Positions 38,066 through 47,902 of a stretch of 64,000 nt of DNA are shown here, piece by piece (position 1 is the stretch's first letter; each line of letters starts with the position of its first letter). The stretch lies in NCBI GenBank assembly GCA_029844215.1, contig CM056721.1, positions 58,631,815 through 58,695,814 on the forward strand, read 5' to 3'. The notes under the pieces were generated by a model. It did not search any database, had not been told where the DNA came from, and saw only the letters and a program-made list of their open reading frames with translations. Both the position numbers and the translations under genes were made by a program. The DNA comes from Przewalskia tangutica (Eukaryota; Streptophyta; Magnoliopsida; Solanales; Solanaceae).

Positions 38066-39605
38066 TACTCGATGTAATCTTTTGTATAATGTAACCCGAC
38101 CCATCTGTGGGACGTGGTGTATGCATGTCTATATCGTAACCAGACCCATTTGCGGGACTCGGTGTATTGCATCTATAACATAACCCGGCCCGTTGTGGGA
38201 CTCGGTGTATCAATGCAAAGATATAACATTTTTACACCATCTTTTGACTTCCCATTAAGTCGTTATAACAACTTTCCATAAAGCTATTATAACAACCTTT
38301 CATTTTAGAAAACTAAGGCACTACCACATCTTTCTTTTTAAACAAACCAAGGCACTATCACCTCTTTCCTTTTAATAAAACCAAGGCATTATCATGTCAT
38401 GTAAAATTAGGGAAATTGAACCCAAAGTACTATGTACATCTATTCTTATAAAAGAATCACATCATGAAATATAAGGGAGTTGGACCCAAAAGTACTATGT
38501 ACATTCACCGTACATATCATGTAATATTACGGAGTTGGACCAAAAGTACTATGTACATTCACCGTACATATCATCAATATTAGGGAGTTGAACCCCAAAA
38601 TACTTTTACTATCAAAATCAAGTTACTTACACTTGTAAACTTAAGTAACTTATACCTTTAAATCAAGTTACTTCCTCTTTCAAATCAAGTCATTTATTCT
38701 CTTCAAATCAAGTAATTCATACTTTTCAAATCAAGTAATCTATACTTTTCAAATCAAATTACTTGTTCTTTTCAAACCAAGTAATCTATACTTTTCAAAT
38801 CAAGTAATCTATACTTTTCAAATCAAGTTACTTGTTCTTTTCAAACCAAGTAATCTATACTTTTCAAGTAAGGTCTCATATACCTTCAAGTAAAGTCTCA
38901 TATACTTTCAACTAAGTCTCATAACTTTCAATTAAATCAAGTCTCATAACTTTCAAAATAAATCAAGTCTCATAATCTTTCAAATCAAGTCTCATAACTT
39001 TCAAGTAGATCAAATCTCATATACTTCAAGATCAAGTCTCATATCTTTCAAATAAATCATGTTATAAGAAGGAAGAAGTTCACATACCTTGTTGACGACT
39101 AACTCATACGACAAGTAGCAATACACTCCAATGTACTTCAACTTTATCGTCTATTCCACATTCCAAGTAGAATATGCTATACTTAGTACTTCAACCTATC
39201 ATAACGATAGAACTTCTATCAAAATCATACTTACTTAGTATAAGACTTATACCAAATAATGGCCCTCTAATTCTACGGAAAATTGGGCAGCACTTCCTTT
39301 GTTTCTACGTACTTTTCCACCTTTTCCAAGGCCCGTATTCATCAACCAACACGCCACATTAAGGCACAACCAACAATTAACCAAAATGGATTACACGCCT
39401 AACTTGACGTGTAAAATTCTACCACACAACCTATACAAAACAGTCCATAATAAATCAACATTTAAGGGTACAATGTGAAGCCTTTAACACACTTTTTATA
39501 CCCTTTTTCCTTAGGACTTTTATTAGCCAATTACTACATTAATCATGCATGTTTAGGGGCTGATTTTCCAGCATAAAAACACCCTAAAACAGTCCATAAT
39601 ATAAA
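38066..39605 (-). repeat. 5' LTR of element G, middle segment
   Basis: Rejoins the first segment ('gggactc' at 2774 to 'gatgtaatc' after the duplication). Holds the end of the 46-base array (38086-38215), two to three units of about 60 bases around 'ttggacccaaaagtactatg' (38450-38600), and a degenerate array of 'caaatcaagtaatctatac' type units (38630-39060). Interrupted at 39605 by element A. Confidence 0.82.
38630..39060 (+). repeat. Degenerate AT-rich short tandem array in the G LTR
   Basis: Roughly 20-24-base units built on 'cttttcaaatcaagt' followed by 'aatctata' or 'ctcata'. Adjacent units 38730-38870 are nearly identical. No open frame of note. Confidence 0.8.
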
Positions 39606-42564
39606 TGTTACACCCCGTATTTACAGGACATGTTTTAAGAACGTACGTAAGAACTCACAAGTGTTAAGATTTGAGACTTGTAAAAATTTATCGGAATTAT
39701 GAAATTGTCGGAAAACGTAATATTGTGACGAATGGGAGGGCGACACGTGTCACCCCCCTTATTGTTGCCTTGGACGAAAATGTCATGGCCAAAATGGTCA
39801 TTGACCTTTGTTGGATGACTAAGTCTTGCAAGTAGTGAGCTTGAGATAATTGACTTGGTCAATGGGTCCACAAAGTCTTGATATTTAATAAGACCTCATC
39901 CAAGCCACCCATTTGTTTACATCTTGACCCTCCATTGTACTATATAATACTAGTAGTAGCAAGACAAGCTTAACACTTAGCCAAATTTTCAAGAATTTCA
40001 AGAACACTCACTAGGAGCTCTCGTGTTTGGCTAGCTCTCATTACAAAAATTTGTTTGTTGTCCATTTAGCTCCACACTTTAAACCAAGGTTCTTGAGTGT
40101 ATTATAAGTGTATCTCAATAGAAAAATCTTGGAAAAAGATAGTTTTCGTGTTAGTCGCAAGGTGAAAACCTAGTTGCTTTCTAGGTTTTGTTTTGAAGTT
40201 TGAAGGAAAATTGTTGGTGTTGTTCTAAGGGTCTCAAGTGGCGGATTGAAGTGTCTTGAAGAGGCTTTAAGTTGCTAAGGAGCGACTTCGGATTTGGAGT
40301 TGGATTAAGATTCGTTGAGGTATAATCTTGTCTCTTAAAAGTATTACAAGATTATATATATATTGTTGTTGTTAGCTTTACATGTTGCTAGCATGAAGTT
40401 GATATGTTGAAGTTTATAAGTATTATGGATTGCTTGTAGCCTTAAAATCCGAAATGTAATGTAAGCCATGTGAAATTGGATTACAATTTGGTCGTTTACT
40501 AGAATCGTCGCATGTTACTTACTTGAAGATTATAGTAGTATAATCGATTGCGACTTGATATCATGTTATGCTAACAATTTGGATTGAAATGGAAATTGGA
40601 TAAGAATTGGTATTGTTGTACTCAATATGGCCAAAATTGGACTAGTAGTTGTATTAGTTTGATATCTATTGTGGGGCGGAATTTTACATGTCTAGTAGGC
40701 GTGTAATCCCCTATTGTTGATTGCATTGATTGGGCCTTAAATGTGGCGTGTTTGGTTATTGTATTCGGCCTTGAAAAAAGTGGCAAAGTAAGTAGAAACA
40801 AAGGAGGTGCTGTCCGATTTTTCGTAGAATTTAGAGACTTTACACTTATAATATCCTACATTTGAAGTAAGACGTTAATAGACGTATTGTGGATATTATA
40901 GGTTGACATACTACGGGCGGGACATTGTACTTGGCAAGTGGTTTGACCCGAAGAGGTATGTAGAACTTTTCCTATCTTTTGAGCATGACTAGTTGCACGT
41001 ATATAGTACGGTGAGCGTCTGAGACCTTGATATCCTTTACTAGTTTTATGAATAGCCAATTTGGGTGAGTTAGGAGATTAACTCACTTCTTTGAAAGTAT
41101 TAAGGATATCTTAAGTTTTATTAAAGTTAAGGGACTTGAAGAGTTTTAAATTATGTGATACTTGTTTCGTTTTAAACGTATAAGTCCCTTGGATAGGAAA
41201 TTGTACTTGACTAAGGTATAAAGTGAATATAACGACTTTATGGGAAGTTGGTTATATTAGCTTTATGGAAAGATAAATGACTTGATTTAATGAAAGGCAA
41301 CTTGATTTTAAGGCATCAATTGCCTAAGGATTTATAAGAAAATGAGTCACTTGATTTAGAAACCTAACTTTAATTCTAAAGGTATTGTGACTTGCCTTGA
41401 AACGTAATTTCGACTTGATACTATGGTTAATAGTATCTTGGAGGTTTTATACTAAAAAGAGTCATTTGTTTTAAAGAGTAGAAGTATGTAGTACCTGGGT
41501 TAAATTCCCGGATTTTTATAAAAGATATGCTAGTGCCTTAAGTAAACTAAAATGAGAGTGTATATGAATAAGAAGTTAGGGGGATTTCTTAACTTGCTTA
41601 CTTTGTGTATGATGGCCGGTTGAGATATGGTAAGAGTATATCTGAGGGGTAAGTCCCCAAGATAGTTATACCACCTTCTCCAGGGTAAGAGTATATCTGA
41701 GGGGTAAATCCCCAAGATAGTTATACCACCGCCTGTGGTAAGAGTATAATTGAGGGGTAAATCCCCAAGATAGTTATACCACCTGTTTCTGTGGATTTGC
41801 TACCCACGATGCGAGGAATACCTCATGCGAGTCCTTATGGGCTTATGCGGGTGAAATAGTCTCATGCGGGCGGATACAGCCTATGCGAGGAATACCTCAT
41901 GCGGGTCCACACGACCTATGCGGGTGAAATAGTCCCAGGAGTAGGATTGCTTAATGATACTGTGGGTAGATGGTCCTGCTTTGATCGTGAGCTTCCTATT
42001 TTTATGTGTACGTATACTATTAGTTACTCTCATTGTTAGTAAGGCACTGTGTACTGTAATTTTATTATCATACATGTCTCCGGCTTTGTTTTAAACTTAT
42101 GATGTAATTTATAGTATTTTCCAGTTTTACATACTTAGTACATATTGTGTAATCGACTTCCTCGGCCGCGCTCACGCCGCAGTAGGTAAGCAGGTGGTGG
42201 ATCCTCATTCTTAGGATCACTTATCAGACGTCAGAAGCTTCATTTCTCCGGAGGCTTGTATTTTTGGTACAATTTTTCCCTGATGTTGTAGATTTATGTA
42301 CATTCAGGGGTATGGCTGGGCCCTGTCCCGCCACTGTTGTTATTCTTAGAGGTCTGTAGTCACATGTTGTGGTTTGGGGATGTAAGAACTGAGTTATCTG
42401 ATTTTTGGATTATGCATATTTTATGGGCGGCCTTATCGCCAGCTTTGTGTTATTATTGTCTAAATGTTGTATGTTGTGTATGTTCCGCTGCTATTCTCTG
42501 ATGTATACCTGAACGGGGTGCCCAGGTAGGGCACCAGTCGCGGCCCCGTGGTCGGGTCATGACA
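39606..42564 (+). repeat. 5' LTR of element A
   Basis: 2959 bases, TGTTACACCCC to TCATGACA. Palindromic G-box core CACGTG at 39744-39749, TATATAA at 39941-39947, 54-base repeats 41626-41790, 'gcgaggaatacctcatgcgg' at about 41812 and 41884, and the inverted repeat at 42314-42332. Confidence 0.95.
41626..41790 (+). repeat. 54-base tandem repeat in A 5' LTR, three units
   Basis: Three units containing 'aggggtaaatccccaagata', the reverse complement of the E LTR units. The same three occur at 49575-49742. The segment aggggtaaatcccc has a weak self-pairing ggg..ccc core. Confidence 0.9.
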
Positions 42565-42568
42565 AAAG

Positions 42569-42580
42569 TGGTATCAGAGC
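42569..42580 (+). other. Primer-binding site of element A (tRNA-iMet)
   Basis: Perfect TGGTATCAGAGC, four bases after the LTR end at 42564. Confidence 0.93.
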
Positions 42581-42771
42581 ACTTAGTCCTCGGAAAGTGT
42601 CTACAGACCGTGTCTAGTAGAGTCTTGATTATCGGTGTGTTGTGCACCACATCTATAATCAGGAGGCTGCATGACATTTAGGATTGATTTCTATTCTTCT
42701 CTCTCTGAGATAGTGCAGTAGAGCTGTCTTATTAGGTTGAATTCTCTCTGACCTATTCTTATGAAACAGTT

Positions 42772-43900
42772 ATGCCTCCACGGAAGGCGACCAGGGCCCA
42801 GAAGGGCAAGGCAGCAGCAGGAGCTGCTAGCGGTACTCAGAGGGTTACACGGACTCGGGCACAGACTATGCCTGAGGTAGTAGGCGGGTCGGCGAGTTCA
42901 GCCACGCCGGCAGATGAGAGCCGAGAGCGGTAGCTCCAGAGGTTCCGTGCGAGCCTCCACCCCACACGGCGAGCCGAGTATAGAGACTACGGGGAGCGAT
43001 CCTTATTGACCAAGATAGTAGCAGTGGCCGATAGGAGCATGCCTAACCCTAGAGCCGACAGTTTGCGGATTCAAGATTTTCTGGGTTGTCATCCGCCCGA
43101 GTTTTATGGTTCGAGGTCTGAGGAGGATCCGCAAGAGTTCATTCGGCCTACAATGACTATGCAGTTCTTAGGGCTTCAGAGATCGAGTTATGCTAGCCTC
43201 TACCGTTCTGCGATATTGCGTTGAACTGGTTTGAGTCCCGGAGCCGCCGAGAGGTGAGGATGCTCTTTCACCGTTTGGGAGGAGTTCACAGAGGCCTTCA
43301 TGGATCACTTTTTGCCTCCCGAGATGAGGAGAGCCCGTAGATAGATTCTGACCTGAGGCGAATGGGAGGACTATCGTGAGTACACCGAGTTTGACTCTGG
43401 CCGCATACGCGCACACTATTGTAGCCGATATGGCGGATAGAGTTCATCGTTATGTGATGGGGCTGGACCATCATATGATTCTTCGATGCTTGGGGTGGCT
43501 CTTCAGCCCGGTATGGACATTGCCAGGATGCATGCCTATGCGCAGGGGATAGAGGATAGAGAGAGGGAGGACCAAATTGACTCAAAGCCACCAAGAGGCT
43601 GTGACAGTGGTCTCGGGCGCTGAGGCGATTTCAACAACAGACTAGGTCCACTTTCCAGCCAGCACAGAGTGCTCCTTCACGGTTTTCTGGCAGGAGGTCT
43701 GATCAGCCAGGTCATTCAGGAGCAGGTCAGGGCTCCAGGACTTCGGGATTTCAGGGAGGCAGAAACCGTCACCGATCGGGACCACCCACATCTCAGTGTG
43801 CTCGATGCGGTAGGTTTCACCAGGGCGAGTGCCGCATAGCTCCGGGAGCTTGTTACTCTCGTGGCCAGCAGGGCAATTTGAGGAGAGATTGTCCATCTAG
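42772..43900 (+). pseudogene. Gag of element A
   Basis: Capsid and nucleocapsid protein. ATG at 42772 gives MPPRKATRAQKGKAAAGAAS, with a stop at 42931-42933. Later pieces in other frames: LRIQDFLGCHPPEFYGSRSE (43006-43224), WEEFTEAFMDHFLPPEMRR (about 43277), MADRVHRYVMGLDHH (43429), QPGMDIARMHAYAQGIEDR (about 43503) and the zinc knuckle at 43850-43892. That knuckle has lost two ligands: it reads C-Y-S-R and G-N where C-x-x-C and G-H are expected. At least four frame breaks. Confidence 0.9.
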
Positions 43901-44072
43901 AGGCGGCATGGGTGGTGCGGTCACCGAGTGATCGATTCTTTGGGTCTTCCTCTCCTTCTGTGGTTATGCGCCCCGGAGGGCAGGGTACTCACGGACCGGC
44001 AGGCCGCGGTAGAGGTCGTGGTGGTGGTTCCAGCTCTAGCGGTCCACAGAACCGCATATATTCATTAGCCAG

Positions 44073-44420
44073 CCGCCAGGATCAGGAGGCTTCCCCTGAC
44101 GTCGTCACAGGTACATTATTGATTTCATGCTGTGACGTTTATGCTTTGATAGATCCAGGTTCTACCTTGTCCTATGTGTCCCCTCTTATTGCGGGTAGAA
44201 TCGGGATAGAGCCGGTGTCGATAGAGCCTTTCGAGGTAGCTACGCCAATGGGAGATTCTTGTTAGCCGAGCGTGTACAGAGGTTGTCCGGTATTTATTTA
44301 CGCCGCCGACTTGCGCACTTGATAGAGTTGGAGATGACGATTTTGATGTCATTACGGGTATGGACCGTGGCTTTGTTATGCCAACGCTGACCGTAGGGAC
44401 AAGTTGGTTCGGTTTCTGGC
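44073..44420 (+). pseudogene. Aspartic protease of element A
   Basis: VYALIDPGSTLSYVSPLIAG with the catalytic DPG at 44151-44159, then GRIGIEPVSIEPFEVATP. A stop follows at 44263-44265, and the closing FDVIxGMDxL region is seen in another frame near 44340-44375. Same order as E (14522-15121). Inactive as part of a broken precursor. Confidence 0.85.
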
Positions 44421-44562
44421 GAGCCGCTTATCGAGTGGAAGAAACACGGCCGCCGGCGGGTAAGTTTATTTCTTACCTCAAGGCTAGGAAGATGGTGCGA
44501 AAGCGGTACATCTATCATCCGTTCGTATTTGATACGCAGGCCGAGGTGCCGCTTCTTGATTA

Positions 44563-45375
44563 GTGCGATGGTTAGAGAGTTTCGGATGTGTTCCCGCACG
44601 ATCTTCCGTATCCTCCCGAGAGGAGATTGAGTTTTGTATTGACATGTTGCCAGCCACTCGACCTATTTCCATTCCGCCATACAGGATGGCACCTGCTGAG
44701 TTGAGGGAGCTGAAGGACCAGCTGAAAGATTTGCTGGAGAAAGGCTTTATCAGGCCTAGTGTATCTCCCTGGGGAGCGCCGATTTTGTTTGTGAAGAAGA
44801 AGGATGGGACGTTGCGTATGTGTGTTGATTACAGGCAGCTGAATAAGGTAACCATCAAGAATAGGTACCCCCTCCCCAGGATTGATGATTTGTTTGACCA
44901 GTTGCAGGGTGCGAGGTGTTTCTCCAAGATAGACCTGTTGTCTGGTTATCATCAGGTTCGAGTTCGAGAGACAGATATCCCAAAGACTGCATTCAGGACC
45001 CGGTATGGGCACTATGAGTTCAGGGTTATGTCTTTCGGTTTGACCAACGCTCCAGCGATATTTATGGATTTGATGAACCGGGTGTTCAAGCCGTTTTTGG
45101 ATACATTTGTGATAGTATTCATTGATAACATCCTGGTTTATTCGCGGACAAAGCAGGAGCATGCAGATCACTCGGCGATCAGATTGGGTCCTCCCGAGCC
45201 GCAGCTATTCGCCAAGTTCTCCAAGTGTGAGTTTTGGTTGCCTCAGTGGCATTCCCGGGCATATTATCGGGCGATGGTGTTCGGTGGATACGCAAAGATT
45301 GAGATCAAGTCTTGGCCGAGACCTACTACTCCGACCGAGGCGCGCGATTTCTTAGATCGCGAGTTATTATCGTAG
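44563..45375 (+). pseudogene. Reverse transcriptase of element A (active-site mutant)
   Basis: The longest coding piece, 270 residues. Domains: AELRELKDQLKDLLEKGFIR (residues 46-63), SPWGAPILFVKKKDGTLRMC (68-87), VDYRQLNKVTIKNRYPLPRI (88-107), SKIDLLSGYHQ with the first catalytic Asp (124), FGLTNAPAIFMDLMN (158-172) and FIDNIL (186-191). The family has FIDDIL; residue 189 is N because GAC became AAC at 45127-45129. The thumb region after residue 200 loses similarity through a frameshift, though KFSKCEFW is still visible (219-226). Confidence 0.93.
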
Positions 45376-45900
45376 GTTTGCGAGCGCTTGCTTCGATTTC
45401 AAGACCTTTGACTAGGCCGACTCGTAGGCGGCCAAGTTCCAGCGATGAGGTCATGAGAAGGGTTTCCGATTCTTGAAGGAAAGGTTGACTACACCCGCCT
45501 TCTTCCCGGCGGGTTAGACGCACGTGATCTATTGTGATGCCTGCATCGGGCTAGGTGTGTTTTGATGCGAAGACGATAAGGTTATAGCCTATGCTTCCCA
45601 GCGATTCTAAGCATGAGGAATTACCCTACCCACGACTTAGAGTTGGCGCGATTATTCATGCCTCAAGATTTGGAGACATTATTTGTATGGGGTTCATGTG
45701 GATATTTATACGCACCACAAGAGCCTCCAGATATCTTCAGCAGTATGAGTCGAACTTCGGCGAGACGGTGGTTAGAGTCTTTGAAAGATTATGATGTTGA
45801 TATTCTATACCATCCGGGAAAGCCAACGTAGTTGCCGATGCCTTGAGTCGTAGATCGATGGGGAGCCCGCCGAGGTACAGCAGAGGCAGACATGGTCCGC
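45376..45900 (+). pseudogene. RNase H of element A, decayed
   Basis: DNA similarity and short frames: 'gtgatctattgtgatgcctg' corresponds to VIYCDAS with the first acid, YPTHDLELARL holds the Glu, and WLESLKDYDVDILYHPGK closes the domain (about 45775-45825). The TDHKSLQY segment is destroyed by deletions (about 45700). Links to integrase at about 46090. Confidence 0.82.
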
Positions 45901-46084
45901 CGATCCACCGCTAGCGAGCCTTGGGGTTCGATTGATCGATACCGACGATAGTGGTACGGGTTTGTGAGGTTGCCGAGTCTTCCATCGTTGATGGTGAAGA
46001 GGCGACGCTTGAGGACCCAGGTTGTGCACGATCGATGCAGCTTTTCGGGAAGAGAAGAGTCTATTCGAGGTAAATACCACGGGT

Positions 46085-47030
46085 GCTAAGATTTGAGGCG
46101 GTTGTGTTCCCGATGTGGACAGACTTCGTCGAGATTTTGGGGAGGCACATAGTGCTCGTTATTCGATTCATCCGGTCACCAAGATGTACCATGAACTCGA
46201 TGTTTGTATTGGTGGGATGGCCCAAGAGGAGGACGTGACAGTTTTGTTGCCTGATGTCTTAATTGCCGGTAGTCAAGGTCGAGCACCAGAGGCCCAGTTG
46301 ATTATTACAGGCTATTGAGATTCCGACTTGGAAGTGGGAGGTGATCAACATGGAATTTGTTACAGGGTTACCTCGTACTCAGAGGAAGTACGACTCCATT
46401 TGGGTTATTGTTGACAGGCTGACGAAATCAGCCCATTTCCTTCCAGTCAGGACGACGTTTTCGGCTGAGGACTATGCCAGATTGTACATTAGAGAGATTG
46501 TGAGGCTGCACGATGTCCCGGTGTCGATTATATCTGATAGGGGAGCCCAGTGTACGGCTAACTTCTGGAGGTCTTTCCAGAAGGGTTTAGGGACACAGGT
46601 GAGTCTCGACAAAGATTTCATCCTCGGTGACGGGCGTGCGATCGTACTATCCAGACACTTGAGGATATGATGCGAGCCTGCGTGATTGATTTCAGGGGTA
46701 GCTGGGAGGATCATTTGCCTCTTGTGGAGTTTGCTTATAACAACAGCTACCATTCCAGTATACAGATGGTGTCATACGAGGCTTTATATGGGCGGAAATG
46801 TAAGTTGCTGATTGGTTGGTTCGACGTGGGCGAGGTGCAGTTAGTTGGCCCAGACTTGGTTCAGCAGGCTGTGGATAAGGTGAAGCTTATCCAGGAGAGA
46901 CTGTTAGCGACTCGTAGTCGCAGGTCATACGCGGATAATCGGCGTCGGCATTTGGAGTTTCGTGAACGATTGGGTCTTCTTGAAGGTGTTACCCATGAAG
47001 GGTGTGATGAGATTCGGTAAGAAGAAACTC
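46085..47030 (+). pseudogene. Integrase of element A
   Basis: Zinc-binding part near 46120-46280 keeps EAHSARYSIHP but loses the CPNC pair by frameshift. The core (46341-46670) reads MEFVTGLPRTQRKYDSIWV, so the first catalytic Asp is Glu here; ISDRGAQCTANFWRSF keeps the second; the third, in the SERTIQ segment, is lost in a frameshift after 46615. The C-terminal part (46667-47020) has HLPLVEFAYNNSYHSSIQM and GEVQLVGPDLVQQAVDKVKL, then breaks near EGVTHEGCDE. Confidence 0.9.
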
Positions 47031-47224
47031 ACCCAAGGAACATCGGGCCCTACCGGATCGTCGTCGAGTAGGCAAGGTTGCATGAGTTGGATCTGCCATC
47101 AGAGTTAGAGGCGGTACATCCGGTCTTCCATGTTTCTATGTTGCGGAAGTGTATCGGAGATCCAGCGAGAGTTTTCCCTGCTAGTGAGGTCCAGGTGACA
47201 GAGGGGTTATCGTATTAGGAGAGT

Positions 47225-47380
47225 CCCATAGCGATACTCGATCGCCAGGTCAGGCGACTGCGGACCAAGGATGTGGCTTCCGTCAAAGTCTTGTAGAGGA
47301 ATGATAACCGGGAGGAGATGACTTGGGAAGCGGAGGAGGACATGTTGAGGAAGTATCCTCACTTATTCCCTACACCTTCA
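47225..47380 (+). pseudogene. Chromodomain-like tail of element A
   Basis: One frame reads VRRLRTKDVASVKVL, stop, RNDNREEMTWEAEEDMLRK, then YPHLF. This matches the C-terminal module of chromoviruses (VASVKVLWRN..EEATWE), thought to steer insertion to marked chromatin. The stop TAG at 47294-47296 replaces the expected TGG. Supports the Tekay/Del assignment. Confidence 0.85.
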
Positions 47381-47548
47381 GGTAATTCGTTTCCCCTTAC
47401 TTGTCAAGTTTTAATTGGAGTATTTCTTTTGCTTAAATGCTATTATGTGGCCATGTGTGGCATTTTTGGTATGTCGGGGTTGTGAAAGGAAACTATGTCG
47501 CTAGTTATAAGATTGACTCCGAAAGAACATTCGGGGACGAATGTTTCT

Positions 47549-47561
47549 AAGGGGGGAAGAA
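47549..47561 (+). other. Polypurine tract of element A
   Basis: aaggggggaagaa directly before the 3' LTR at 47562; primes plus-strand DNA synthesis. The preceding 'gaacattcggggacgaatgt' includes a short inverted repeat (acattcg..cgaatgt) kept in G, D, B and C at the same place. Confidence 0.9.
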
Positions 47562-47693
47562 TGTTACACCCCGTATTTACAAGACATGTTTTAAGAACGT
47601 ACGTAAGAACTCACAAGTGTTAAGATTTGAGACTTGTAAAAATTTATCGGAATTATGAAATTATCGGAAAACGTAATATTGTGACGAATGGGA

Positions 47694-47711
47694 GGGTGAC
47701 ACGTGTCACCC
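47694..47711. promoter_or_regulatory. Palindromic G-box in LTR U3
   Basis: GGGTGACACGTGTCACCC is a perfect 18-base palindrome centred on CACGTG, about 190 bases upstream of the TATA box. Equivalent sites: 39738-39755 (one or two changes), 25563-25580 (perfect), 31332-31348, 51392-51409, 55530-55541, 61451-61467 and weakened ones in E and F. CACGTG is the G-box bound by plant bZIP and bHLH factors, and ACGTGTC resembles abscisic-acid response elements. Binding is inferred. Confidence 0.65.
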
Positions 47712-47895
47712 CCTTATTGTTGCCTTGGACGAAAATGTCATGGCCAAAATGGTCATTGACCTTTGTTGGATGACTAAGTCTTGCAAGTAGTGAGCTTGAG
47801 ATAATTGACTTGGTCAATGGGTCCACAAAGTTTTGATATTTAATAAGACCTCATCCAAGCCACCCATTTGTTTACATCTTGACCCTCCATTGTAC

Positions 47896-47902
47896 TATAT
47901 AA
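47896..47902 (+). promoter_or_regulatory. Putative TATA box of the A LTR
   Basis: TATATAA 335 bases into the LTR, also at 39941-39947. Similar boxes: 6499, 9594, 25923 and 31688 on the plus strand; 19027-19034, 25111-25118, 55173-55180 and 61111-61118 on the minus strand. Position and context fit an LTR promoter; the start site is unproved. Confidence 0.65.

Noticed and set aside
42569..42580. tRNA-like match TGGTATCAGAGC
   Set aside because: It is a retrotransposon primer-binding site; no tRNA cloverleaf surrounds it.
44572..45171. 199-residue open frame on the minus strand
   Set aside because: Antisense shadow of the well-recognised RT gene of element A.
42565..47561. Endogenous pararetrovirus (caulimovirid) as the source of the RT
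   Set aside because: LTRs, gag-PR-RT-RH-IN order, an integrase and a chromodomain-like tail identify Ty3/gypsy; no movement-protein or coat motifs were seen.
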